This document shows, piece after piece, positions 32,089-37,812 of a stretch of DNA of 52,254 nucleotides. The notes under the pieces are model-generated. The model saw nothing but the letters and a program-made list of their open reading frames with translations. It had not been told where the DNA came from and did not search any database. Every line of letters starts with the position of its first letter. Position 1 is the stretch's first letter. The translations under genes and the position numbers were made by a program. Source of the DNA: a virus; the IMG/VR virus record IMGVR_UViG_3300024344_000020, positions 1 through 52,254 of that record, one strand, 5' to 3'.

Positions 32089-32288
32089 TCTTTATTCCTC
32101 CAATCTGATAATTCTACTAATATCTTACATCTTAAAGGGTCATAAACCTGATTACCTTTCTTATCCAATAGATATACATCATCTATGTCATAACCCTCTA
32201 TCCTTTCGGCTGAGAAGTAGTAGTCTATTAGGTCATCCAGTGTTAATGACACTACCTCTTCTCTATATTCTAGCATTAATTTACTCAT
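32085..32288 (-). CDS. Hypothetical 67-aa protein
   Basis: A 67-residue protein with helical start and short strands (DVYLLDKKGNQVYDPLRCKILVELSDW). It overlaps its neighbours by 4 and 8 bp. GAAGATGAGTAA-type coupling precedes the start. No family recognised. Confidence 0.55.
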   Translation of the reverse strand: MSKLMLEYREEVVSLTLDDLIDYYFSAERIEGYDIDDVYLLDKKGNQVYDPLRCKILVELSDWRNKE

Positions 32289-32454
32289 CTTCGTCTAGCT
32301 CCCTAGTTAATTGTTTAATCTCTTCTATTAGTGGCTTAATATGTTTGAAATATTCATCCGTTGAAAAGTCATCGTTTAAGTAGGCTTCTCGTAGTGGTCT
32401 CATCTCTTCATATAGTTTATTTAATCGTCTTAATGGTTTAAGTTGATTACTCAT
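32281..32454 (-). CDS. 57-aa helical protein
   Basis: A 57-residue protein from ATG 32454 (SNQLKPLRRLNKLYEEMRPL...). The frame stays open to 32529, but that would bury 83 bp of the upstream gene. The downstream ATG has GGAGG 9 bases upstream and overlaps by only 8 bp. It is almost wholly helical and ends acidic. Function unknown. Confidence 0.6.
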   Translation of the reverse strand: MSNQLKPLRRLNKLYEEMRPLREAYLNDDFSTDEYFKHIKPLIEEIKQLTRELDEDE

Positions 32455-32632
32455 CTTCATCTTCCTCCACTTCAATTGTGTATATCTCAGCACCGTCATA
32501 TCTAGCGTCACAGCCCCAAGTATCTTCATACGCTTGTTGGTAGGCTAGTTCTGTTGCTTGTTCCTCATTCTCAGCATCAACCACCACAGTTAATACGGTT
32601 GTTATATCTACTTCTACTCTATATTTAGTCAT
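32447..32632 (-). CDS. Hypothetical 61-aa protein
   Basis: A 61-residue acidic protein, TKYRVEVDITTVLTVVVDAENEEQATELAYQQAYE, a strand-strand-helix order seen in many small phage proteins. GGAGAATAAAA precedes ATG 32632. Function unknown. Confidence 0.6.
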   Translation of the reverse strand: MTKYRVEVDITTVLTVVVDAENEEQATELAYQQAYEDTWGCDARYDGAEIYTIEVEEDEDE

Positions 32633-32747
32633 TTTTATTCTCCACTTCCTTATTAATTAACTTGTTTAAATCTATCGCCATCACTAGGGCAAACATCATT
32701 AAACCCACTGCTATTGCAAACATTATTGTTATTACTATTGACTGCAT
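32625..32747 (-). CDS. 40-aa membrane microprotein
   Basis: ATG at 32747 with GGAGG 7 bases upstream, coupled by TAATG to the previous stop; it ends 8 bp inside the next gene. One membrane helix (SIVITIMFAIAVGLMMFALVMAI) spans nearly half of it. Function unknown. Confidence 0.55.
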   Translation of the reverse strand: MQSIVITIMFAIAVGLMMFALVMAIDLNKLINKEVENKND

Positions 32748-33046
32748 TATAGTACCTCCAAAAATCTAATCTTATCTGCAAGATACCACAACCCACCTTG
32801 ACTATCGGGTCTATGTAATGTTTCATAGTTGGCTATCTCTACCTTAACCCACACTCTATCTCTCTCTGATAGATGAGGTGCTTCGGGCTTAGAGGTACAG
32901 TGCCACCCCTGCCTAACCTTAAAGCCTTTAGTTGGATGACACTCACTTGGATACCAAGTATCAAAGTTAATACCTAACTGCTTGTTAATGAATAGTGGTG
33001 TTAGTTTTCCACTCTTTAACTTACGTACTAGTTTATAAGCAATCAT
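32747..33046 (-). CDS. Conserved phage protein, 99 aa (GWHCT family)
   Basis: A 99-residue protein. GKLTPLFINKQLGINFDTWYPSECHPTKGFKVRQGWHCTSKPEAPHLSERDRVWVKVEI is a well-conserved pattern (HPTKGF..R.GWHCT..P.APHLS) in phage hypothetical proteins from many hosts. No function is known to me. It is two bases downstream of the preceding gene. Confidence 0.75.
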   Translation of the reverse strand: MIAYKLVRKLKSGKLTPLFINKQLGINFDTWYPSECHPTKGFKVRQGWHCTSKPEAPHLSERDRVWVKVEIANYETLHRPDSQGGLWYLADKIRFLEVL

Positions 33047-33048
33047 AG

Positions 33049-33351
33049 TTACCCCTTAACAAAGTAATCTGTACCACCTGCTCTAACAGCAGTAACAGTA
33101 TCAAGGTTAATAGTTCTGTACCCTTTGGCTTGTACATCATAGATAGTTTTATATGCATTCCAATCTGCCACTACCTTGTTAGTACCACCTCTTAAATGTT
33201 TGGTAACTTTAAATCTACCGTTCATAGTTCGCCATTCACCATTCTTCTTTCTGAATTGTACGGTTACAAACTTATGTCCATTACGAATTAATACATCTTC
33301 AATCTTTACTCTTGCTAATAACACTTGTTTTCTTTTATTCATTTTATTCAC
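33049..33351 (-). CDS. Conserved phage protein, 100 aa, SH3-like beta fold
   Basis: A 100-residue basic protein. TVQFRKKNGEWRTMNGRFKVTKHLRGG...YRTINLDTVTAVRAGGTDYFV is a pattern shared by small phage proteins of unknown role, probably a beta barrel that could bind nucleic acid. It is the first gene after the control segment 33352-33452, which carries one copy of the 15-bp operator palindrome. AGGTG precedes ATG 33351. Confidence 0.7.
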   Translation of the reverse strand: MNKMNKRKQVLLARVKIEDVLIRNGHKFVTVQFRKKNGEWRTMNGRFKVTKHLRGGTNKVVADWNAYKTIYDVQAKGYRTINLDTVTAVRAGGTDYFVKG

Positions 33352-33398
33352 CTATAAATTTTAAATAGTTTCTTTCACATTCAATAAATAATAATGTT

Positions 33399-33414
33399 TT
33401 AATGATATCATTAA
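33399..33414. promoter_or_regulatory. 16-bp perfect palindrome
   Basis: TTAATGATATCATTAA, a perfect palindrome in the 101-bp gene-free segment ahead of the 33049-33351 gene, 23 bp from the operator copy at 33438. It is a candidate protein-binding site. Confidence 0.5.
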
Positions 33415-33437
33415 CCAGTATTTAGTTATCGTTTGTT

Positions 33438-33452
33438 AATAAACTGTTTATT
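33438..33452. promoter_or_regulatory. Operator palindrome copy 1
   Basis: AATAAACTGTTTATT, a 7-1-7 perfect inverted repeat, directly after the GP88 stop and 87 bp upstream of ATG 33351. It is one of five copies of AATAAAC(A/T)GTTTATT in the window, all in the early minus-strand control segments. Confidence 0.7.
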
Positions 33453-34157
33453 TTAAATAACAAAGCCACTTACATCTTTCTTGGCTTTACCTTTTGCTTT
33501 CAATCCAACAATGACACCTTGCTCATCATCAAATCTAAAGTCATTGACATCACCATCAATAACCTTACGCCCCATAAATGTAGCAGGTAATTCTTTACGA
33601 AATACTACCGCTACGTTATGAGATGTTTCTTTAATTACTTTATCAACCAATGGCTTATACTTATCCGTACCACTGTAACTAAATGTTAAGTGATAGTTAG
33701 GCGGTACATCTTTAAAAGCCCATTTCAAATTCTTAGTGTAGTCATAGAATTGTACATCTGGAAACTTCTCTATCACTTTCATATAGTTAATGTCTGATAG
33801 TACATTCAACCTAATAGCAGGTTTAACACCTAACAGTTCACACTTACGTTTGAAAGCAGAGATATCCCCCTCAACAGTAGCCATAAACCCTTGACGGTCA
33901 TCTCTATAAAACTCTGTCTTTCTAGTCCTTGCTTGTTTAACGTTAGAGAAAGCACCTCTACCTGCACTCTCTAAACACCCTTGTTTACACCCTGCACAAT
34001 CAGACATCGGACATACGTTGATACCCTCTACCTTATCAGCAGACATTAAAGATAATCCTGCAACAATATACTCATCACCGTTATCTTTAACTATCTTTGC
34101 GTTAGTACCTGCACTTAACAAGTTACCACCCCACTTTACATCTTTACTTTTTAACAT
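33453..34157 (-). CDS. GP88-like phage protein (three-Cys motif)
   Basis: A 234-residue protein. The family signature is clear: a Cys cluster in NVCPMSDCAGCKQGCLESAGRG, then VKQARTRKTEFYRDDRQGF, PAIRLNVLSDI and VQFYDYTKN. It matches a family I know as GP88 or gp88-like from mycobacteriophages and others. It is sometimes compared with radical-enzyme folds, but activity is unproven. It sits next to the GNRAV-family gene, a frequent partner. Confidence 0.82.
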   Translation of the reverse strand: MLKSKDVKWGGNLLSAGTNAKIVKDNGDEYIVAGLSLMSADKVEGINVCPMSDCAGCKQGCLESAGRGAFSNVKQARTRKTEFYRDDRQGFMATVEGDISAFKRKCELLGVKPAIRLNVLSDINYMKVIEKFPDVQFYDYTKNLKWAFKDVPPNYHLTFSYSGTDKYKPLVDKVIKETSHNVAVVFRKELPATFMGRKVIDGDVNDFRFDDEQGVIVGLKAKGKAKKDVSGFVI

Positions 34158-34162
34158 AATTA

Positions 34163-34483
34163 TTATTCCTTATGATTTGTTATCTCTAACTTAGAACAAT
34201 CAATAACGTAAACACCATTGTCCCCGTTATCTGTATCTAAGTATTTACATATACCTATACCTAACGATTGATTACCACCAAAGAAATTACCAATGGTTTG
34301 AATCAATCTTGCTTTAGTATAATTATAATCCCCTACGATATCACCTATTAAATCTTTAGTTGATTTCAAAAAACCCTCAATAGATTCTCTACCACCATTC
34401 CAATGAAGATAAATACCTATCTCATCTTCATCGTACTCAGGATTTCTACCGTTCTTTAAACATAATACTGCTCTGTTACCCAT
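34163..34483 (-). CDS. Conserved phage protein, GNRAV family, 106 aa
   Basis: A 106-residue protein. MGNRAVLCLKNG...EIGIYLHWNGGRESIEGFL is the pattern of a small conserved phage/plasmid protein that is often encoded beside GP88. Its function is unknown. It is separated by 5 bp from GP88. Confidence 0.75.
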   Translation of the reverse strand: MGNRAVLCLKNGRNPEYDEDEIGIYLHWNGGRESIEGFLKSTKDLIGDIVGDYNYTKARLIQTIGNFFGGNQSLGIGICKYLDTDNGDNGVYVIDCSKLEITNHKE

Positions 34484-34554
34484 AATTATTATTCCTTTTA
34501 TTATTTAGTTTTTAAGCCTATCTCATCAGTATCAAGGTGGCTAATCCTTAATAG

Positions 34555-34599
34555 ACATATCTTAGATTTCCCAACCACAATCGTAGCACTAAGATATGT
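34555..34599 (-). other. 11-bp perfect inverted repeat with 23-base loop
   Basis: ACATATCTTAG at 34555-34565 pairs perfectly with CTAAGATATGT at 34589-34599. It fills the 158-bp gap between the GNRAV gene and the MRKL gene; no gene fits in that gap. It could be an RNA stem-loop (processing site or small RNA) or a binding site. There is no T tract, so it is not a standard terminator. Confidence 0.55.
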
Positions 34600-34641
34600 T
34601 TCAACTAAAGCATTTATCTTTTATCTTTTTCTTTTAACATA

Positions 34642-34839
34642 TTATTTTTCCCCGTAGTAATGTTTCAATAATAAATCCCCGTAATACCTATTAGCATCTT
34701 GATATAACGTTTCATAATCATTATATTTTTCTAGTGTTTCCAAGTCATCACAATCCAATGCGTTAAATTTCACACCTAGTTTAGTCCACTTTACAGCACT
34801 TTCAATATATGACTTCTGTTTCTTATTTAACTTTCTCAT
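34642..34839 (-). CDS. MRKL-type small protein, copy 2
   Basis: A 65-residue protein, MRKLNKKQKSYIESAVKW...DLETLEKYNDYETLYQDANRYYGD. It resembles the protein at 31864-32088 in its start and its YYGD/HYGD part. It is also like small early proteins of other marine phages. It starts 4 bases inside the preceding 38-residue gene. Function unknown. Confidence 0.65.
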   Translation of the reverse strand: MRKLNKKQKSYIESAVKWTKLGVKFNALDCDDLETLEKYNDYETLYQDANRYYGDLLLKHYYGEK

Positions 34840-34952
34840 CTTTTACATTCCTTTTTTATGATACCTAACACCCATATAAACATTATCATCATATAGAATA
34901 AGCCACCAAATACCAAATACACATACAAATCCATAGCATCATTAGTATTCAT
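34836..34952 (-). CDS. 38-aa membrane microprotein
   Basis: ATG at 34952 with GAGAGGG just upstream; stop at 34836-34838, with the next ATG overlapping it (ATGA). One membrane helix (YVYLVFGGLFYMMIMFIWVLGII) and a basic end (KKECKR). It overlaps the upstream 54-residue gene by 11 bp. Function unknown. Confidence 0.55.
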   Translation of the reverse strand: MNTNDAMDLYVYLVFGGLFYMMIMFIWVLGIIKKECKR

Positions 34953-35106
34953 AATACGCCCTCTCATTTTCTACATCTACCATTTCAAACTCATTCAAAC
35001 TAACAAACTCATCTACAAAGTCTGATAGTACAAAGTCATTATCAATACCGTTTAGTGTTACATCATCTTGATTATTATTATCAAATTCAAAATTTACATT
35101 AGTCAT
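34942..35106 (-). CDS. 54-aa acidic microprotein
   Basis: ATG at 35106 with GAGG 8 bases upstream; stop TAA at 34942-34944. It is very acidic and Asn/Asp-rich (FEFDNNNQDDVTLNG...EFEMVDVENERAYYEY), resembling small DNA-mimic or inhibitor proteins by charge only. Function unknown. Confidence 0.55.
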   Translation of the reverse strand: MTNVNFEFDNNNQDDVTLNGIDNDFVLSDFVDEFVSLNEFEMVDVENERAYYEY

Positions 35107-35140
35107 TTTTATTTCCTCATTGTTTAGTTATAGTTATTAG

Positions 35141-35257
35141 TTATCTTATACCACGCATAAAATAATGTTGATTGCAATCATACAACCATTTATTATTTAA
35201 GTAGTTTTCTTTTAATCTTAAATATCTTTTTAATTTTTTTACATTTATTAAAGTCAT
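35141..35257 (-). CDS. 38-aa basic microprotein
   Basis: ATG at 35257, stop TAA at 35141-35143. It starts with a basic helix (TLINVKKLKRYLRLKENYL). The leader AATAGGATAAAAAAA is shared with the gene at 36138, and as there an AATAAAC-GTTTATT palindrome lies just upstream (35296-35310). This makes it likely a real early gene. Confidence 0.5.
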   Translation of the reverse strand: MTLINVKKLKRYLRLKENYLNNKWLYDCNQHYFMRGIR

Positions 35258-35295
35258 AGTTTTTTTATCCTATTATTGTTTAATTATCAATCACT

Positions 35296-35310
35296 AATAA
35301 ACAGTTTATT
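35296..35310. promoter_or_regulatory. Operator palindrome copy 2
   Basis: AATAAACAGTTTATT, extended to TAATAAACAGTTTATTA (17 bp perfect), 38 bp upstream of ATG 35257. It lies in the 377-bp gene-free, very AT-rich stretch 35258-35634, which also holds copies 3 and 4 and the terminator at 35589-35610. Confidence 0.7.
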
Positions 35311-35335
35311 AATAGAATATTTAAATAACTATCTA

Positions 35336-35350
35336 AATAAACAGTTTATT
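35336..35350. promoter_or_regulatory. Operator palindrome copy 3
   Basis: AATAAACAGTTTATT, its start 40 bp from the start of copy 2 (about four helical turns). This spacing would place two bound proteins on the same DNA face. Confidence 0.7.
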
Positions 35351-35511
35351 AGCACCTTCAAACATTCATATTTTAGATATAAGCAACTATTATCTATAAA
35401 GGTATATCAATACCCTATAAAAGAATAATAACGGCTTAAATAGAGAATATAAGCGTTTAATAATAAAATAACTAATAACACCATTAACAATCTTTTTATT
35501 ATTTTTTTGAT

Positions 35512-35526
35512 AATAAACAGTTTATT
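35512..35526. promoter_or_regulatory. Operator palindrome copy 4
   Basis: AATAAACAGTTTATT between the terminator at 35589-35610 and copies 2-3, so downstream of the first early gene. Confidence 0.7.
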
Positions 35527-35588
35527 TGTGATAAGTTTTAGTTACCTTATTATTAAAAACTTAAAAAGGCTTTATCGATAAATGCAAA

Positions 35589-35610
35589 AATCCCCTAATT
35601 AAAGGGGATT
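35589..35610 (-). terminator. Rho-independent terminator after the first early gene
   Basis: AATCCCCT / AGGGGATT form an 8-bp perfect stem with a 6-base loop. On the minus strand it is followed by TTTTTGC, 25 bp after the stop of the 35635-36138 gene. The plus strand also has a T-rich tail (AATTGTTTTTGTTTTT), so it may work both ways. It separates the first early gene from the rest. Confidence 0.8.
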
Positions 35611-35634
35611 AATTGTTTTTGTTTTTAGTGGTAT

Positions 35635-36138
35635 TTATTTATTTTGAGATAGTAAAAAGGCTTTAATAACTTTATCCGATAATTTCGCTAATTCTTTGTT
35701 ATATGCCTTGCGATTTTCACTTATAACAGTCTTATTTTTATCATTTTGATATTTTCGGATAGTTTTATAAGTGGTGGTTTTATCAATAACTTGATTATCT
35801 TTTAAATATGATTTAACCGCACTTATAACAGTTTTAAACGTTCCCGTTAATGGTTTTGCGGTTGATTGATTTTTAATGCCTTTCTTTCTAAGATAGATAT
35901 TATTTGTTTGATAGTCTGATACTTGCTTATTTTCAAAACTTGCAAAATCCAAATCCTTATACATTTTTACAATATCGTCGCAAATGGTTGTTTTTGTGAT
36001 GTTTAATTTAAACAATTCTTTGTCCGTTTTATTGGATAGGTTTAATAAGTTTTCAAATTGTGATATCTTTTTATTTTTAACGTTTGTGGGTGTAGTGTTG
36101 TTCGCTGTTTGTGTATTTTTTTGTTTTGTAGTAGTCAT
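35635..36138 (-). CDS. First early gene: basic Lys/Asn/Thr-rich protein, possible regulator
   Basis: A 167-residue basic protein. The first 25 residues are low complexity (Thr, Asn, Gln, Lys). The rest is helical (FENLLNLSNKTDKELFKLNITKTTICDDIVKMY...) and ends KLSDKVIKAFLLSQNK. No family is recognised. It is monocistronic, lying between the leftward promoter at 36267-36294 and a terminator. Its leader carries the longest operator copy (21 bp) and two tandem 18-bp palindromes. An autoregulated DNA-binding protein is a fair hypothesis. The strong AT bias is shared with the surrounding DNA. Confidence 0.65.
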   Translation of the reverse strand: MTTTKQKNTQTANNTTPTNVKNKKISQFENLLNLSNKTDKELFKLNITKTTICDDIVKMYKDLDFASFENKQVSDYQTNNIYLRKKGIKNQSTAKPLTGTFKTVISAVKSYLKDNQVIDKTTTYKTIRKYQNDKNKTVISENRKAYNKELAKLSDKVIKAFLLSQNK

Positions 36139-36157
36139 TTTTTTATCCTATTAAATT

Positions 36158-36178
36158 GTAAATAAACAGTTTATTTAC
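36158..36178. promoter_or_regulatory. Operator palindrome copy 5, extended to 21 bp
   Basis: The core AATAAACAGTTTATT at 36161-36175 extends to a 10-1-10 perfect palindrome at 36158-36178, 19 bp upstream of ATG 36138. It is the most complete copy and may be the strongest site. Confidence 0.75.
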
Positions 36179-36190
36179 GTAGTTATTAAA

Positions 36191-36228
36191 TGTTGTATTT
36201 TTACAACATTTGTTGCGTTTTTGCAACA
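36191..36228. promoter_or_regulatory. Two tandem 18-bp palindromes
   Basis: TGTTGTATTTTTACAACA (36191-36208) and TGTTGCGTTTTTGCAACA (36211-36228), with centres 20 bp apart. Both are perfect or near-perfect inverted repeats with outer arms TGTTG/CAACA. They lie in the leader between the leftward promoter and ATG 36138. They are either operators bound as a pair or, as RNA, two small hairpins. Confidence 0.7.
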
Positions 36229-36266
36229 TATACCAAAAAACACCTTTGTTTATTGATATGGTTGCC

Positions 36267-36294
36267 ACTATACACGAAAAAAAACATTTGTCAA
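36267..36294 (-). promoter_or_regulatory. Leftward early promoter
   Basis: Minus strand TTGACA (36294-36289), 16 bases, TATAGT (36272-36267). Transcription would begin near 36260 and give a leader of about 120 bases with the palindromes described above. Confidence 0.7.
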
Positions 36295-36409
36295 ACTATT
36301 TTTTAACTATCACGTTATTATAATATGCTAATATAGTTGGCTCATAAAAGAATATGAACGTGCGCGCGTAGCATAGTTTTTAATCTTTGTCAAGTTATTT
36401 TTTAACTAT
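36287..36409. repeat. Two 24-bp near-identical units 99 bp apart
   Basis: TTTGTCAAACTATTTTTTAACTAT begins at 36287 and a copy differing at two positions begins at 36386. The first contains the -35 of the leftward promoter. The second lacks a good -10 on the minus strand. A related TATTTTTAAACTATTT sits near 36831, ahead of the rightward promoter. Confidence 0.6.
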
Positions 36410-36459
36410 TTGCGTATTATTATATTATTATATTGTAATAGTCTTATATAGTTGATGCA

Positions 36460-36478
36460 AATGAGAATTATTATCATT
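36460..36478. promoter_or_regulatory. Fur-box-like site 1
   Basis: AATGAGAATTATTATCATT fits all 16 specified positions of the Vibrio-type Fur consensus AATGAnAATnATTnTCATT. It lies in the gene-free 36139-37118 region. Confidence 0.65.
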
Positions 36479-36488
36479 TAGATTTATA

Positions 36489-36568
36489 TTAGAGTATCAT
36501 AATATTATTTTATGCCTATATAACGGTATTCTAATGCACTGTAAACCACTTTAGAGTATCATAATATT
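36489..36568. repeat. 18-bp perfect direct repeats around Fur-like sites
   Basis: TTAGAGTATCATAATATT occurs at 36489-36506 and 36551-36568. A further 12-bp repeat, TCTTATATAGTT, stands at 36442-36453 and 36568-36579, directly ahead of Fur-like sites 1 and 2, so a composite unit is duplicated. Confidence 0.75.
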
Positions 36569-36579
36569 CTTATATAGTT

Positions 36580-36598
36580 AATGAGAATGATTATCGTT
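36580..36598. promoter_or_regulatory. Fur-box-like site 2
   Basis: AATGAGAATGATTATCGTT: one mismatch to the AATGAnAATnATTnTCATT consensus. It starts 120 bp after site 1. Confidence 0.6.
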
Positions 36599-36643
36599 TA
36601 CATTATGAGTATATTATGATATTCTTATGTAATATCCTATATA

Positions 36644-36662
36644 AATGCGAACGATTCTCATT
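36644..36662. promoter_or_regulatory. Fur-box-like site 3
   Basis: AATGCGAACGATTCTCATT: two mismatches to the consensus. It is followed by TGTATTC, which is also present after site 4. Confidence 0.5.
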
Positions 36663-36672
36663 TGTATTCACT

Positions 36673-36691
36673 AATGCGAGTGATTCTCATT
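36673..36691. promoter_or_regulatory. Fur-box-like site 4
   Basis: AATGCGAGTGATTCTCATT: two mismatches to the consensus. It starts 29 bp after site 3 and forms with it a tandem pair of nearly identical units. Confidence 0.5.
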
Positions 36692-36697
36692 TGTATT

Positions 36698-36730
36698 CGC
36701 ACGGGGTACGCAGGGGACACCCCACCCCCC
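36698..36730. other. GC-rich island in the AT-rich control region
   Basis: A 33-bp stretch with runs GGGG, GGGG, CCCC and CCCCCC, able to pair GGGGT with ACCCC. It is strikingly different from the surrounding AT-rich DNA. It might be a terminator stem without T tract, a recognition or packaging site, or an origin element. From here to the promoter at 36861 I see nothing else. Confidence 0.4.
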
Positions 36731-36860
36731 TAGTATAATTATAGCCTTAGTTTACATTTTACACAGAAATACCTTGTCAACCACATAGCTCTAAAAAGGC
36801 TCTGTATAGGCTTTTCGCGGAACACTAAGAATTATTTTTAAACTATTTACGTTTTAGGGG

Positions 36861-36889
36861 TTGACAAAACCTCTAAACAGGTGTATAAT
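36861..36889 (+). promoter_or_regulatory. Rightward late promoter, copy A
   Basis: TTGACA (36861-36866), 17 bases, TATAAT (36884-36889): a perfect consensus. It lies inside a 38-bp sequence (36853-36890) repeated without change at 39517-39554. It drives terminase and, by read-through, the head and tail genes. Confidence 0.88.
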
Positions 36890-37008
36890 ATATCTTAGAG
36901 ATATCTTAAAAAGTTTAGTTAAATAATATTTATAAGAAGTTAATTATAATTAGTTATAGATAATTGTTATAGATATTGTTTAATATAATTTATTACATAA
37001 CTTACTAG

Positions 37009-37025
37009 GAACTCATTATGAGTTC
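37009..37025. promoter_or_regulatory. 17-bp palindrome in the leader of the terminase genes
   Basis: GAACTCATTATGAGTTC, an 8-1-8 perfect inverted repeat about 95 bp upstream of the terminase small-subunit gene and downstream of the rightward promoter. It could be an operator or an RNA hairpin. The rest of 36890-37118 is AT-rich leader with short direct repeats (TTATAGATA twice near 36954-36975). Confidence 0.5.
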
Positions 37026-37118
37026 TTATACAATATCTAAAGAACTCTTATAGTAGCTTAATTATAACTACTACTATATGCTTTGTTTAGGTTGTTAGAC
37101 AAAACAGGAAGGTGTTAG

Positions 37119-37556
37119 ATGGCTGTACCACAATCAATGTTAGATAAGAAGAGGAATTATACAGAGAAGCAACAGAGTTTCTTAGATGCTATGTATGACT
37201 CTAAGACTGGTGATGTTAGACAAGCTATGATTGTAGCAGGGTACGATGGGAAAGCTCCTTCTACATTCTTATTACAATCTTTATCAGATGAACTAATAGA
37301 GATAGCTAGTCATACGTTAGCTAAGAATGCTCCTAAGGCTGCTAACAAGATAGTAGATATTATGACTAGTGATACTCCTATACCACAAGTAACACAGAAA
37401 CTACAAGCAGCTCAGACTTTGTTAGACAGAGTAGGAGTTGTTAAAGAACAGAAGATGAACGTAGAACATAACGTATCTGGTGGTATCTTTGTTATACCTG
37501 CTAAAGAGGAACTAACTGTTGATGCTGAGGAGGTAGAGTGTGAGTCTATTAACTAA
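37119..37556 (+). CDS. terS: Terminase small subunit
   Basis: A 145-residue protein. The N-terminal part is a DNA-binding helical region (YTEKQQSFLDAMYDSKTGDVRQAMIVAGYDG), followed by an oligomerisation helix and the typical tail LLDRVGVVKEQKMNVEHNVSGGIFVIPAK seen in small terminases of marine podoviruses. It recognises the packaging site and stimulates the large subunit. AGGAAGGTG precedes the ATG. It overlaps the next gene by 17 bp. Confidence 0.85.
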   Translation: MAVPQSMLDKKRNYTEKQQSFLDAMYDSKTGDVRQAMIVAGYDGKAPSTFLLQSLSDELIEIASHTLAKNAPKAANKIVDIMTSDTPIPQVTQKLQAAQTLLDRVGVVKEQKMNVEHNVSGGIFVIPAKEELTVDAEEVECESIN

Positions 37557-37812
37557 CACAGGTGAGTTACATATTAAGATGAAAGGTTCTACTATACCTT
37601 TTGGTTATGAATCTATTGAAGAGATACCTGGTTACGTTAGACCTGTAATAACACAACTAGAAGCATTAGAGGAAGCTAAGGATTATGTTAAACAAGGGGC
37701 TTTCTCATATAGAGATGCTGCTAGTTGGTTAGAAGCTACTACAGGTCGTAGAGTATCTGCACAAGGGTTACATAAGATGATGAAGAAACACGGTGATACT
37801 ATAGATGGCTAA
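37540..37812 (+). CDS. Small terminase-associated protein with HTH-like end
   Basis: A 90-residue protein starting at GTG 37540 with GAGGAGG just upstream. The C-terminal region, SYRDAASWLEATTGRRVSAQGLHKMMKKHG, looks like a helix-turn-helix (recognition part S-x-x-G-L...). It lies between the small and large terminase genes with overlaps on both sides, so a role in packaging is plausible. Proteins like it occur at this place in other marine phages. Confidence 0.7.
   Translation: MSLLTNTGELHIKMKGSTIPFGYESIEEIPGYVRPVITQLEALEEAKDYVKQGAFSYRDAASWLEATTGRRVSAQGLHKMMKKHGDTIDG

Noticed and set aside
35430-35510. 25-codon hydrophobic minus-strand frame
   Set aside because: No ribosome site, AT-rich low-complexity DNA; it is more likely part of the control segment.
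36386-36409. Second leftward promoter in the repeated 24-bp unit
   Set aside because: TTGACA is present on the minus strand, but the -10 position reads TACGCG or similar, which is a poor match.
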